Shown: in pieces, positions 46,150 through 58,617 of the stretch
How the letters are laid out: each line of letters opens with the position of its first letter
How positions within the stretch are numbered: position 1 is the stretch's first letter
NCBI GenBank assembly: GCA_964058845.1
Contig: CAXKVR010000076.1
Coordinates: forward strand, 1-64,000
From: Carex sylvatica
Taxonomy: Eukaryota > Streptophyta > Magnoliopsida > Poales > Cyperaceae
Length of the DNA: 64,000 nucleotides
Direction of reading: 5' to 3'
Made by a program: the position numbers and the translations under genes
Notes under the pieces: model-generated
The model's input: only the letters and a program-made list of their open reading frames with translations
Told to the model about the DNA's origin: nothing
Databases searched by the model: none

Positions 46150-46520
46150 AATGCATTATTATTTTTGTGCTCAAATTATGCTCTACATCTTTATCTCTAT
46201 TTTCAAAGTCCAAATAGTCGATTCATACATGATTTTCATATATATAGAATATACTTGAAGACCAAATTTCATATGTTTTGAAGTTTTTTTTTTTTTACTT
46301 TTTCTTAGATAGATACAAAATCAATGCTTTAAAAATATTGTGAACCATATAATAGTGATTTTGTACCTCTAAAAAAATTTAGAAAAATTCCAAAAAAATA
46401 CAAAATTTTGGTCTCCAAGCACATTTTAATATAAATATTATGTTGACATGTTCGGATCGACTGTTCGTACTTTAAAAATGAAGAAAAAAAATGTAGAGCA
46501 TAATTGGAGCCCAAATCAAT
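46150..46520. mobile_element. Foldback MITE in copy B, tip type TGTGCTCAAATTATGC
   Basis: Left tip tgctcaaattatgctctaca pairs with tgtagagcataattggagc. It has common-class arms. The equivalent MITE in copy A is split by the large element at 40694-42954 (left part 40605-40693, right part 42955-43130), so it pre-dates the duplication. Confidence 0.75.
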
Positions 46521-46794
46521 GATAACCGAAAGGGGTATTTTTTTTTAAATCCATTCAAAAACTGAGTAGATTCGGTAATTTGATTATATTTTTTAGTACT
46601 AATAAAATTTTCGGCATTTTAACCCTACTAAATTCAACATTAGTTTTACATGTCAGAGACTACAAAAGAACTTTCAAATGGTGTGCTTGCTAAACAAATT
46701 AAGAAGCACAAATAAACATAGTATATATGAGGACTTGAAACAACACAAGATGCATGGATGCGACTACAATTGCTACCGTAAATATCTATGAACG

Positions 46795-46923
46795 TTTTTT
46801 TTTTTGGGAAATCTTCGTACAAGTTACGAAATCGGGAGGGAGAATCGAACTCTTAATTTTTTAGTATAACAACTCTATAATTTTTTTCTAACTAACTATG
46901 CTACCTCTCCTTTCAATAAATTG
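46795..46923 (-). mobile_element. tRNA-derived SINE
   Basis: On the minus strand: ggagaggtagcatagttag (A box), gagttcgattctcc (B box), then an A-rich tail (T tract at 46795-46805 on plus). Flanks share cgtaaatat(c)tatgaacg (about 46778-46794 and 46930-46945), a target duplication. Compatible with a recent Pol III retroposon; not a functional tRNA gene because no cloverleaf arms pair. Confidence 0.8.
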
Positions 46924-47704
46924 CTTCTACGTAAATATATGAACGTTAACAAACTTGTTTTTGGAGTAATTAAGCTAAGCTATAATTGAATGAGTAATGA
47001 TCATTCTAATTCCATTTGGTTTACCAATAATACGAAATACTCATAAGATTATAGAAATCATGATTTATTTGGTCAATATGGTACAGTAAATGTGTCCATA
47101 TTTTATGGATCAGAAACGGAATCCGAACTATGGAGATGAAACACACAATGAAAGTCAATTATATTAAATTTTATTACAAAAAATAGATGTCAATTTTACA
47201 ATACAATAATATTTTACTATAAATTATATATAAATATAATTTTAAAAAAAAAATAAAGATCAATTGATCCTATTTCTTTTAAAACAATACCATAAGTACG
47301 TGTGAAAATTGAAAAACTAAATATTGCCAATTAATGATTGTATATATATCTTTATGGTTCAATTGAGCTAATTTAGGTTTTCTGATGATATTTTGGTTTA
47401 TCTCATGTAGTGAACAGAAGACCACGAATTGCTCCGAAATAAGGGATTCAAAAAATTATGAGCCATCAAAAATCAGATGGGCCATAATATGGTAGTACGA
47501 AAAAATGTTTCGAATACTTAACGGGCCCACATAGTTATTTAATTTGTCAAGAAATTTAAAGAGTGAATATTTCATTTGATTTTTTTTTAAAGTAAGCTAC
47601 TTTGTAACATTTCCTGATTTCCCACTAATTTCAGTTCATGCATTATTTCTAACTTAAATTTTAATTTACATTATTAAATAATTATAGATAGTGGTGCTAC
47701 TAAC

Positions 47705-48691
47705 CGAATTGTTTTTAATTACCGCTCAATTAAATTCAAATTAATTAAATACTATCCTAATTGAATTGGTAAGTACACTGAGGGTCTGTTTGACGTGTTA
47801 TTGTTTACATGAAAAAACAAAAATTTAGTCAGAATATATTTTTTTTCTCACGAATTTTTACATTTTCTATTTGTATTCTTATTTTCTTTATTCCGCCGAA
47901 TGTCCCGAAAAACACACGGATTTAATATGCGTATTGAAAAGAAGCACCAAGAGGTGCGCATACTGGAATTTCGCACCACACTTTTTTCACCGCATATTTT
48001 GTTTTATATACATTGCAACAGTGATTACTTTTGTCAGAATGCCTATCAATTATATTTTCTCTTGGCCTTTTCAGCTATGGGATTGCTGCAATTGCACCTT
48101 TTTCGCCACCAAAAAGGTTTGATCCCCTCTGTTATGGATGTGAAATAACAGGACCCTGTGACTCTCCAAGAATCACAGCAGATTTGTTTCCCACTTTCCC
48201 TCTGATTGCATTGACGACTTGTCTGAAGATATCCAACGGCTGAGATGCATAGTTAATTTTCAAGCTTTGATTTTGTATGCACACCACTGAATCCACATCG
48301 TCATTAAATCAAAAGAGAATCTTTTGAATTTTTGAGTTAATATATTTTGACTGTCTAATTATAAATGAAGCTCATCTGAATCCGGCCTATAATATAGAGA
48401 TTTTTAATATTAGTATGAATTTAATCTGCACGAATCTTAAAACTGATCTGACCGTTAATAAATATTAACTCAAAAGGTTCTTTTTTGAGTTAATGCAGAG
48501 GATACGAATTCCACACGACTTGGTGTGCCTCCTTAGTATGCACACTATATTAGTGTGCCTCCCCAGTGCGTGCACCAGTTTAATTTCATGCGCAAACTAA
48601 TTACATACTTATAGATTATATGTTTTAAAGTAATTAGAATAGTAATAATTGTTTAATTACGATTTTTTGAGGTGTTAACTAAAAAAATTCG
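47705..48691. mobile_element. Mutator-like element with 11-bp target duplication
   Basis: The 987-bp element begins CGAATT and ends AATTCG, with weaker pairing over about 25 bp of terminus (18 of 25 by eye) and possibly further inward. An exact duplication, GTGCTACTAAC, flanks it (47694-47704 and 48692-48702). The paralogous copy A has the site once, uninterrupted, at about 43242-43252. The interior 47880-48245 is less AT-rich and has overlapping open frames (for example FSYGIAAIAPFSPPKRFD), which may be captured host sequence; I could not recognise a family. Confidence 0.88.
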
Positions 48692-49014
48692 GTGCTACTA
48701 ACAACATTTTTTGAAATGACCAAATATCCAACAAATTAGATATTTGTTCAAAAATACACAACATGTGTTGGTAGCAAATGGCATGAAAACGAATAAATGG
48801 TATCAGAAAAATTGACTTTTTAAACAACAAAATTGACAATGTATGCTTGTATTTAAAATCATTTTAATTTTTAATAATTAAATTGTGATGCAATTTTTTC
48901 TTCTAAAAATGTTAAATTTCCCACTAAGAACTCTCAATTTAGAAATAATAAATAGAATTTTAGTGTTTTTAAATAGAACTCCAGTAAAGAAATTTGGATG
49001 AAAATTAACAATTC

Positions 49015-49430
49015 TAATGCTATATGTGACTCTTTCAATACAGATTGAGCTTCGATAAAAAAACCGACGACCAATTTTTGCATATTCGTAGGTAAAAATT
49101 TAATTACATGAAAGAGGAAGAAACAAAACATTGTAGCACGATCTAGTGCGGAAGCAAAATATTTAACCATATCATCAACAACGAGCAAGTAAATTTGAAT
49201 AAAGCATGCAACTACTAGCTGATCTACATATCACAAATCATAATAAAGATGTTTTATTATGTATTTCATGAGAAAACAAAAATAGATAAGTAAATTATAA
49301 CTCACTAGAAATTAAAAGAATTACTAAGTCAAAAAAATTGAAACTCCATTCGTACAAAGTGAAGATTAACTAGTCGATATCTTTACTAATAAGGACTTGG
49401 AACTAAAGACCGGTTGAAAATTTTTTTATC
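49015..49430 (+). pseudogene. Copia RNase H fragment, degenerate
   Basis: Plus-strand translation shows copia landmarks between stops: KKPTTNFCIFVG, then NIVARSSAEAKY, and later TPFVQSED-LVDIF. This matches the 3' part of the minus-strand copia at 1458-3090. It lacks RT, integrase and LTRs. Confidence 0.82.
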
Positions 49431-49490
49431 AAATTATGATTGATGGATATTAATTTACAATCTGAGATTAATCATCGTCAGAGATTAAGG

Positions 49491-49896
49491 AGTATGGCTA
49501 ATATAACATCGGTGTCATTTCAGTATATATAACACCAACTCCAAAACCTATCAAATCGAGGTCAAATGGTGAATCCAAATCGTTCAAACCGATCTAATTC
49601 ATAAGTTGTGTGTTTACATATAAAATTTATAAGTATTTCAGTTTATTTGGTATCAAGTCAAGCGGTCAAATGTTTAAGTTTTTAAGTTAATTTTAATACA
49701 TTCATTTTTCAATTTTTTGCCGCTTGATTTGATACTAAAATAACTCAAAAATATAAAAAGTTTGCATGTAAACGCATCACTCATAAAGTAAACTGGTTTG
49801 AACGGTTTGGATTTACCATTTGAACTCGATTTGATAAGTTTTGAAGTTAGTGTTATATAGACTGAAATGACACTGATGTTATATTAGCCAAACTGT
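49491..49896. mobile_element. Foldback MITE of the second arm class, 9-bp duplication
   Basis: The 406-bp element has tips agtatggctaatataacatc and inverse, flanked by an exact AGATTAAGG (49482-49490 and 49897-49905). The arms (tcaaatcgaggtcaaatggt; ttggtatcaagtcaagcggt) match the class of 11565-11975. Mutator-type duplication length. Confidence 0.9.
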
Positions 49897-49905
49897 AGAT
49901 TAAGG

Positions 49906-50363
49906 ACTAGAATTAAAAAACAGAAGAAGAAGAGAATATGTCCTTATATGTATTTCTAGAAATAGAAAGAAAACAAGATGTACCTCGGTACCTGTGCGTA
50001 CCAAATTCAGAAACAAAACCAACGTTACAATAACGGCTCCTTGAGCCTTAATTAGTTTGAATAAATATACTCAGAATCAATTTAAAAAATAACATTCAAT
50101 AAAATTCATTTTCCCCAGAATTATATTTCTTAATTTCTCAACATGTACCAGAATTGGCAGACTTGTAATTAAGTAGTGCAACTACTAGTATCAACCAATT
50201 AACAGTCGTCAACAACTATTGATACTAATAGCAACAATGACATGTAACAGTGTACGATTGGCCATAGCAACCACTATAATAACTACCATGACATGCAACA
50301 ATTCTAAATAAATCCAAGGTTACATTTTGCTCCCTGTTGCACTTGCACCCTGCCTTGCCACAA
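49906..50363. other. Upstream region of the WD40 gene
   Basis: AT-rich; probably contains promoter and leader. A TATA-like taaataaat lies at about 50306, but its distance from the start codon is short, so I do not call it. No other element is seen. Confidence 0.45.
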
Positions 50364-52493
50364 ATGGATCCCACACGCCGCAAGAGCTTCCACACATTCC
50401 TAGAGGAAAACAAAGTTCCTCCGTATAATTTCCCCTCCAGTCTAGCCGGAGCAGCCATGCCACAGCCAGCTCGGATGAGCTTGTCGGGTCTATCATTGGC
50501 GAACTCAGTTCCATCCACACCTGGGTGCACCTCTCCCTGGATCCTCTCACCTCTGCACCCTGCAGCCACCGAAAAGTTGTCTTTCAATGATGGCAAACAC
50601 TCGCCACCTCGTTCGTCTAACCCTTCCATATATTACCACTGTCTTGCAACCCTACACCGGCTCGATGGTAATGTCCATTCCATATCCATTTCAAATGGAT
50701 TGGTTTTCACGGCCAGTGATAGTGGCCGGGTACGTGCTTGGAGTCTGCGCGACTGTCTTGACAGGGGCTACATCCATATTGGTAGAAGCAAAGACAAAGT
50801 CACCGCCGTGTTGGGCCATGGTGGAACTGTGGTGACAGCCCATATAGACCGCCGGGTTCGGATCTGGTCTGTGACCACCGACCCAGACCTGGAACCTGAC
50901 CCTGACTTGGCCAGGGTTAGGTCCAGGAAGATAGCAACATTACCACCAAAAAGCCATGTCGCATCGTTCTTGCCGGCTTTTTTTGGGAAGAGCAGCAAGA
51001 AATCACAGCACCATAAAGATTTGATATTGTGTATGGCATTCTATAATGCCGAGGGTTTGCTGTACACTGGGTCAAGAGACAGCACGGTTAAGGCATGGAA
51101 GATCTCTGAGCAGCGGTCAACCGACTCCTTTGTTGCACACGAGGGACAGGTCAGTGCTGTCACACTTGATCACTAAACTTTTACTTAAAATTTTTAATTA
51201 AATGTTACTTATGTATGTATTATTTTCACTACAAGTACATCTTAATTAGCTAGTATGGGCATCTCAGGATAGGTAATCTACGGATCATAGATTCTGTCCC
51301 CCACACGACCCCATTTTCTGGATTAATTTCAACAGCATGGTACATGTTAATACAATGCATGTGAGAGAATAAAAAGACAATTATGCAGTGTTCTCCTTGG
51401 CAAATTAATGACAGTGGAATCTGAGTCATATGCTTCTGGACATAAAAATCTCTCTAGTTGTGTCCTTTGTACTATTAATATATGAAATGACTTTCTGGTA
51501 AAGGACAGTGGGGCTGCTAGAATTTACTGTACCACTTAATATATTGACAGCTCATTACGTCATTTCAACTTTAAAACTAGTTATGGGACCATTGTTTTTT
51601 TTATGAAACGAATTAAGGACTGCTATTTTCTGTGTTTAGATCAAATTATTTGGCTGGTTTTGAACCTGCATCTCTCTTAGTAGAGAATTAGAGATGAGAA
51701 TGAGATACATCACCAAAGGTTGTGGCTCACAGTTCTCAGCTCATGGGATTATTAATCGTTAACAAACAATTTGCACAGATAATTTAGTCACCATACATTG
51801 TTATCATTGATAGGTTTACATTATCAACAATTATTAATGCAGATCAATGCCATGCTGGTAAACCAAGATGATGGTTGCCTCTTCACGGCATCGTCAGACG
51901 GATGCGTGAAGATATGGCGACGGGTGTATGGCGATGGCCTACACACCTTGATTATGTCTCTAAGATTTCAACCTTCACCCGTGAACTGTTTGGCATTGTG
52001 CCGGTCGAGCAACTCCTGCTTCCTGTACTCAGGTAGTTCAGACGGCTATGTTAACATATGGGAAAAAGAGGCTGTCTCAGGCCGATTCAACCATGCTGGT
52101 TTCCTTCAAGGGCACCGTTTTGCCGTGTTATGCTTAGCAGCGGCTGTAGATAGAGTCGTGCTGAGCGGCTCAGAGGATACGACAATTAGGGTTTGGAAAA
52201 GAGAGATAGGCAATGCTTTTCACACCTGTTTAGCAGTGATGGAGGGGCACCGGGGCCCAGTACGATGCATGGCAGCTAGCATGGAGGTTGAAGTCGAAGG
52301 CATCGGGTTGTTGGTTTATAGTGCAAGTTTGGACCGCATGGTGAAGGTGTGGCGCGTCAAAGTTTCAGATAAAGAAGAGGAGGAAGAAAACAAAGATGAG
52401 GAGGATGGTGATGGGGAGAAAGAGGCTGAGTTCGAGATGAATCCCGTCTTGTCGCCGTCATGGGTGAGGCGACAAAAGAGCCGAGGGTACTAA
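50364..52493 (+). CDS. WD40 repeat protein, JINGUBANG-like
   Basis: Two exons, 50364-51149 and 51843-52493, joined in phase 0 by a 693-bp GT-AG intron, encode 478 residues. The start is the ATG of MDPTRRKSFHTF; upstream frame extension has no ATG. After a Ser/Pro-rich N-terminus of about 85 residues, YHCLATLHRLDGNVHSISIS opens seven WD40 repeats ending in RVRAW, RVRIW, TVKAW, CVKIW, YVNIW, TIRVW and MVKVW, a full seven-bladed propeller. The stretches LRFQPSPVNCLAL and RFNHAGFLQGHRFAVLCL are typical of JINGUBANG-like proteins, one of which restrains pollen germination in Arabidopsis. Such proteins act as scaffolds, not enzymes. A C-terminal acidic tail (EEEEENKDEEDGDGEKEAE) follows the last blade. 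No lesion is seen. The specific role cannot be read from sequence. Confidence 0.92.
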
Positions 52494-53569
52494 TTAAAAA
52501 TTTAAAATTCTAAAAACTCAAAACCATGATGCAATCTCACTGTTGCATTATCAAAATCAAGCACAGATGTAGCAAGATTTAAGCTAGTGTGATTAAGTGT
52601 ACATCTTACTAATTTTTTTTTCTTTTCACATGCTTCATTTCAGGATATAATTGCATGGATGTTCAAGGCAAGCCATTTCCTGTGTAGAGGTTATAATGAG
52701 GTAGCTAGCTAGTTAGATGGATGGATCAGGAGTAAGTGTTGCTAATTAAGAATAATAATTAATGCTAAAATCTAGTTTTTGTTTCTGTTGTAGTTTTAAA
52801 TTTTGAGTAGTTCTACCAGGATAATCTAGCTATTGACAAGGGTAAGCGTGTGGTCCCTGAGGAATGGGACGCAGTCGACCAGAAAATTTTAAGTAGATTA
52901 AGCCGACAGAAATTATTATTTTTGTGGGTGCTACAATTATTGACGAAAGTATTCGCGAAGATACTGTCACTATTAAGCATTTTTATCCTGGCGGATAAAA
53001 CAGATTTTTGTAGTATAGTTTAACATAATGCATATGCATGCATGCATGGTTGTTTTAGTATGGTAATTAAGGCCTCTGTAATTTCTGGTACTAATTAATA
53101 AATAATGTTAAGAATTTTTTTCTTCATTCAAAGACCATATTGGCTATTTTAGAAAGATTTAATTGTGTTAATTTATTTTGTGTTTTATGCTTTATAAAAA
53201 CTTATGCTAACTATAGAAAATAGCTAACTGATGTTATCTATATTTTTCTATATGTATGTATGTAAAAGGGATTTGTACAATTTTGCTTACATTTTAATAT
53301 ATACGACTATGAGGCTTAAAATTTTTGTTTTTCTTATGATGAAGATAATATTCTTGTTGTTTTTTTGGATGCTGTCGATATTTATGAGAAAATATATCAA
53401 AAATATAGATTGGGAGAAGAACATTAATAATTATGTAGTTGGTTTTACAGCTTCAATTCTCGACTTTAAAAACCAAAATTTATAGCGTCTTTGATATGAT
53501 GCATGTATCAATTAAATAACACTGGTAAGATACAAGTAGAACCATTGATTGCCATGTGCCAAAGGCAGA
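52494..53569. other. 3' UTR of the WD40 gene and spacer
   Basis: Likely 3' UTR in the first few hundred bases, with AATAAA-like signals near 53098-53104 (taataaataatg). The remainder is AT-rich spacer up to the CACTA element. Open frames here lack recognisable domains. Confidence 0.45.
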
Positions 53570-55443
53570 CACTAGTGGAAAATATGGAATCAGGATCGGT
53601 TATATACGCATATTAGTATCGGAATACAACCGATCTTGATGAAGGCGATACTGATACTATACTAATCTGGATCGGTTAAATAACCGATCATGATAGTAAC
53701 TACCAGGATCGGTTGTTTTATAAATAACTGATCCTAATAATAGCTATCAGGATCGGTTGTTTTGAAACAACCGATCCTAATAGTGTTTTTTTTTTTTTTT
53801 TGTTGTTGTTGCAGAACCAACTTTAAAAAAAAAAACTATCAGGATCGGTTGTTTAAAACAACTGATCTTGATGTTATATTGGATCTAAAATTTTTATTTT
53901 TTTTATTTGGCCAGCTTCCATATATATTTGCTGACCAGAATAATTTTTTTTTTTTTTATTTACCATTGATTTATTGGAGCTCAAAATCAATTAAGAACAC
54001 AAAATAAAATTCATAAAATACAAAAAGAAGTACAATAGTTGAAGAAATTTGGTGCAATAGCAAAATAAAATTTAGCCACATGTATGGCACTCCCTCTTTT
54101 ATCGTCTCCTCCAGTGCAAACTTCAAAATCTGAACAAATATTTATATCATTAATTGCTTGCTTGTGCATCTTCGATGCATGTATTATTTAAATTGAAAGA
54201 CAAGGAAAACCTAGCTAGCATACCTCAAAGTGTACCTCTTCACCGCCGATGGAATAATCTCAAAAAGCCTTGCTCAAATGAAAAAAAAAAAAATTGAAAC
54301 CATGAACTGTAATACTGCAATTTAGTGTAAATTAAAAATACAAAAGATGCTCAAATGTACATAAGAGATTTGAGAAAATAAATAGTATGTACCTTAAGTA
54401 TAATTTAAGGACATAAGTCGGGGCATCATCCTTCATCTCATTCCATGAACTTTAAAGAGATGGATGGCACATCCTTGTCAGTTTTCATCTTCTTCGCCTT
54501 TTTTTGACTTGATCGAGACAGTTATATACGCATATTGCTAAGTTGAGAGACGCCGGAGACAGAGAGAGAGACGAACGAGTTAAGAGGTGGGTTTAATTTT
54601 TGTAAAGTTGAAAATGAGAGATGCAAAATGAAAATAAGAACCCTAGAAGAGGGAGAGAATGAGACAGAGAGAGAGACGAAGGAGTTGAGAGGCGGGTTTG
54701 ATTTTCGCTAAGTTGAAAATGAGAGGCGCGGAATGAAAATAAGAACCCTAGTGAGTTATCAGGATCGGTTGTTTCAAACAACCGATCCTGATAGTTGAAC
54801 TAATCAACTATCAGGATCGGTTTTTATAAACAACCGATCCTGATAGTTGAACTAATAAACTATCAAGATCAGTTGTTTATAACAACTGATCCAGATACTG
54901 TCAGGATCGGTTTTTTATAAACAATCAATCCTAAAACATTTTTTTTTTCAGAATCAACTTTAAAAAAAAAAAAAACACACTATTAGGATCGGTTGTATCG
55001 AAACAACTGATCCTAATAGTGTTTTTTTTTTTTTTAAGTTGGTTCTGAAAAAAAAAACATTTTAGGATCGATTGTTTATAGAAAATCGATCCTGATAGTA
55101 TCTGAATCGGTTGTTCTAAACAACTGATCCTGATAATTCAACTATCAGGATCAGTTGTTTAGAACAACCGATCCAGATACTATAAGGATCAGTTGTTTAG
55201 AACAACCGTCAACTATCAGGATCAGTTGTTTAGAACAACCGATCCAGATAGTATCAGGATTAGTTGTTTAGAACAACTGATCCTGATAGTTCAACTATCA
55301 GGATCAGTTGTTTATAAAAACTGATCTGATTAACTATTAGGATCGGTTTTGTTCAAAGAACCGATCCAGATAGATATTAGTATCGGTTGTTTCATATAAT
55401 CGATCCAGATAAGCCGATCTTGATTCTTGTTTTTCCACTAGTG
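53570..55443. mobile_element. Non-autonomous CACTA element
   Basis: The 1874-bp element begins CACTAGTGGAAAA and ends TTTTCCACTAGTG, flanked by the 3-bp duplication AGA (53567-53569 and 55444-55446), as expected for En/Spm. Both subterminal regions (53590-53880 and 54750-55420) are arrays of palindromic units built from aggatcggttgttt and aacaaccgatcctgatag. The centre (53950-54750) is non-coding and includes a tandem duplication of about 100 bp (54556-54655 and 54660-54757, gagacagagagagagacga). It shares its subterminal motif with the CACTA element at 55767-63035, a possible partner. Confidence 0.93.
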
Positions 55444-55766
55444 AGAAAGGCTTCATATTTATCTGAAACATATGTACTCTTATATATATATGTACACAGC
55501 ACATGGTAACATGAAGTGAAGTAGTGTGTACCAAAGGCAAAAAGGCTTCATATTTATATGAAACATATGTACTATATATACACACATTAGATGAAGTAAT
55601 GTTTACTACATCAATGGGTGTGTAGCACTAATTGAATGAAATTTATTGAATAGTTATAATAGATCTAGCTAAAAGATTTCATATGTATCTAACATATACT
55701 AGTTAAAATCATATATACTCAAGGAGAGTCTAGCTACTGTGATATCGGTGAATTTTAACCTAATTA
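55444..55766. repeat. Spacer with local tandem duplication
   Basis: The block aaaggcttcatatttatatg with gaaacatatgtact and gtagtgt occurs twice (about 55445-55530 and 55540-55620). No gene is present between the two CACTA elements. Confidence 0.65.
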
Positions 55767-56390
55767 AATATCTCTACTAGTGGAAAAACTGGAATTAGGA
55801 TCGGTTATCCACGCATATTAGGATCGAAATGTAACCGATCATAATCAGGGCGATACTGATATCTGACAAATCTAGATTGGTTAATCCTAATAGTTACTAT
55901 TTGGATCGGTTGTTTAAACAACCGATCCAAATAATAACTATTAGAATCGGTTGTTTAGTATAACCGATCCTAATATGCATTAAGCTGGATCGGTTATATT
56001 AAACAACCGATCATAATAGTAACTATTAGGATCGGTTATTTTAAACAACCGATCCAGATTAATAACTATTAGAATCGGTTGTTTAATACAACCAATCATA
56101 ATAGTTATTTTTCATTTTTTTTTTAAAACCCATAAGAAAATAACAATGAGGACGGTTATTCTATATAACTGATCCTAATTAACACTATTAGGATCGGTTA
56201 TATAGAATAACTGATCCTAATTGTTATTTGGACCATTTAAAAAAAAATATTGGTATCTAGATCAGTTTTTCAAAATAATCGATCCTGATATTTTATTGAA
56301 TCTAAAAAAAATACTTTTATTTATTTGGCCAGCTTCCATATATATTTTGCTGGTCAACATGCTAAATTAAAGTTTTTTGCATACAAATAT

Positions 56391-56632
56391 CACATACACA
56401 TCCTAAATTAAATATCACATATCCTAAATTAAATATCACATACACATCCTAAATTAAATATCATACACATCCTAAATTATTACAAAAAAATCATGTTCAT
56501 CCTAAATTATTACAAAGAAATCATGCTCATGCAAATTTACACATCCTAAATTATTACAAAAAAATCATGTTCATCCTAAATTATTACAAAGAAATCATGC
56601 TCATGCAAATTTACACATCCTAAATTATTGTA
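56391..56632 (+). repeat. Tandem repeat of catcctaaatta units
   Basis: Repeats of acacatcctaaattaaatat turn into a higher-order unit of about 73 bp (tcatgttcatcctaaattat, tcatgctcatgcaaatttac) present twice. It lies downstream of the Ulp1-like relic inside the CACTA element. Confidence 0.8.
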
Positions 56633-56849
56633 CTTCTTCTCACCTTTAGTTCATTTAGGAAAACTTGAACCCACATTAGGCAAAAGTCGTTCAAACGTTG
56701 TACATCATATCTAGCGGGAATATCCTACATTTTTTTAAAGATAGAAGAGCATACACAATTAATTATGTATTTTATTATATTTGAAGCAACAATGCTTACT
56801 TTTGAAAAATATATAAATGCATATATACCTTTAATGTTGGAAAAACATC

Positions 56850-57899
56850 GAGGAACTACTTTATTATGTCTTGCATGAACAACATGACATAATATGCATA
56901 TTCCCAGTCGGTTGGTTGTTGTGGGCACTATATAACAATTTTGAAAAAAATTAAAATGTATGTTAATGAGCATACAAATGACCTATATGTCTCTATATAT
57001 TTACAAATTTTTGCATCTAGGTCCCTATAATCATATCTTAATAGAAACTATTACCCTGCAATCGTTATGAACCTTTAAAGAAGTACCCATTTCCTTGCAG
57101 AAGACATTGTTGAAATATGAACACATTGAACAATCAGTACTTACGAGAGATATTTAAAATAATAAAATAATAAAAAAAATCATTAGCATTCTAAACAAAT
57201 GTAAAATTTAGGAAGTCACTTACTCCTCGACCGCAGCAGTGATCATTAGCATTATTTTATGCTTCTTATCGGAAGCGAACACGTACAATGCACTTTCTCT
57301 TGGCATAAGCACGACCAATACTCAATGATTTCTACATGTTAGGTTTGTAGCATGTCATATTCTATAATTTCTATGAATTGAAAGAAATTTAATAAAATTA
57401 GAATATATATATAACACTAACATCTGATGATAATGTATGAATATCAATCTCTTGTCCTTATTTTCTTTGAGTGCTTTCCCTATGTATTGAAGTGTACCTC
57501 CCCAGTCATCATTCAACATGTCGGCACATGTTCTTACGGGGTCCATGAAACCAACCTGCTCATAGAGAAATTTCTCCTTGATGAATTTGTGCCAATACCT
57601 ACAAAAAAAGGCATACATGTGCTCTCAATTTTGGGAAATTTGAATTAAAAGTACTAAATTCTGCAATTATTACGAATATTAACTCACAGCATCCAAATCT
57701 GAATAACTGGTACAGTGAGCCACTCCCGTGGTGTAAGCAAGACCGCATAATCATATGCATAAATGTATATGGACTCTGCTGAATAGAAAAGATCAAGTGG
57801 CGGGTCGATTTTAAATACACTGTCATCTAGCTCCGAAAACTGATCACGCAGCTGCTTGAATGTTCGTCCCAGCTTGTCAAAATTGATACAATCAAACAC
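56850..57899 (-). pseudogene. Ulp1-like (peptidase C48) domain of the CACTA element
   Basis: Minus-strand pieces: FKIDPPLDLFYS and WLTVPVIQIWML (57899-57684), then YWHKFIKEKFLYEQVGFMDP...LQYIGKALKENKDKRLIFIHYHQ (57618-57430), then a block with H-stop-VLVVLMPRESALYVFASD (about 57340-57240), and CPQQPTDWEYAYYVMLFMQD (about 56950-56870). This matches the Ulp1/SENP-like protease domain often carried by plant CACTA elements. The Trp that normally follows the catalytic His is a stop (TGA), and the segment that usually reads CGYYVM reads YAYYVM, so the nucleophilic Cys is lost. The domain is therefore inactive as read. Introns may separate some blocks. Confidence 0.75.
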
Positions 57900-58059
57900 C
57901 TTGCAGTTACTCGTTGCATTCCTACCTCCAGGAAATTATAACTCTTTGCGTGGTTCCTGCAAAATTTCATAATAAATTGAAATAAAATTCAAAATCAACT
58001 GTAACTCTATCATATAGATACAAATTAAGAAGTATAAAAACTTGTAATAACAATATACC

Positions 58060-58286
58060 TCAACTGTCGAGGAATCTGTCAATATCATGGACATCGGCCA
58101 TGTAGTGAAACTGTCGAGGACCTCCTTTAGGGTTACCAGCTCGCCATTTGGTACAGGTAAGAGGGTGTCTATATAGTCCGCATCGCAAATAACATCAACT
58201 GCTACTCTTGCATGGTCAGGCGGCATTGGCCTATTGTGAATTGTTCCACCTTGTACAACTGGAACATGAATTATCCCTACAGCCAC
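58060..58286 (-). pseudogene. DUF8039-like segment of the CACTA element
   Basis: Minus-strand frame contains RVAVDVICDADYIDTLLPVP and LVTLKEVLDSFTTWPM. This pattern of a VDV strand, LPVP and a final W-P is found in the DUF8039 domain of plant CACTA proteins. It is short and flanked by non-coding sequence; domain naming is from memory of the family. Confidence 0.6.
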
Positions 58287-58617
58287 TACAATAGTTTCCC
58301 CATCTAGAACTGCCTAGAGTTTGCAGCTTAGTTCTGCCTCATGTACAAATATATGTATTTAATCGAATAAAATAATATGTATGAAACTAAGACATGTAAT
58401 GAAAAATAAATTAAAATTTGAATATGTATGAAACTAAGGCATAGGCCTACTGATTCTAATCTAAATTTGCATTACCTCAGTAAAATCAGAAAGATTTGCA
58501 TATGGTTTGATTGACTGACAGCTGCTCTGAATGACTGTTGGGCTATACGTCTTTTCTTGTTGGCCCATTTTCCGCTGAAGCAAAATTACAAATTTCGCCT
58601 GCATTTCTTTCCATAAT

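Larger units (their letters stand above)
44545..48920 (+). repeat. Tandem segmental duplication, copy B
   Basis: Second copy, collinear with 39470-43510. Private insertions are a SINE at 44681-44830, a SINE at about 46795-46923 and the MULE-like element at 47705-48691. The intervals 45390-46140 and 46945-47570 have no clear partner in copy A and hold no recognised gene. Confidence 0.85.

Noticed and set aside
53590..55420. CRISPR-like array of repeats
   Set aside because: The repeated words are palindromic, irregularly spaced and bounded by CACTA ends. The organism is a plant.
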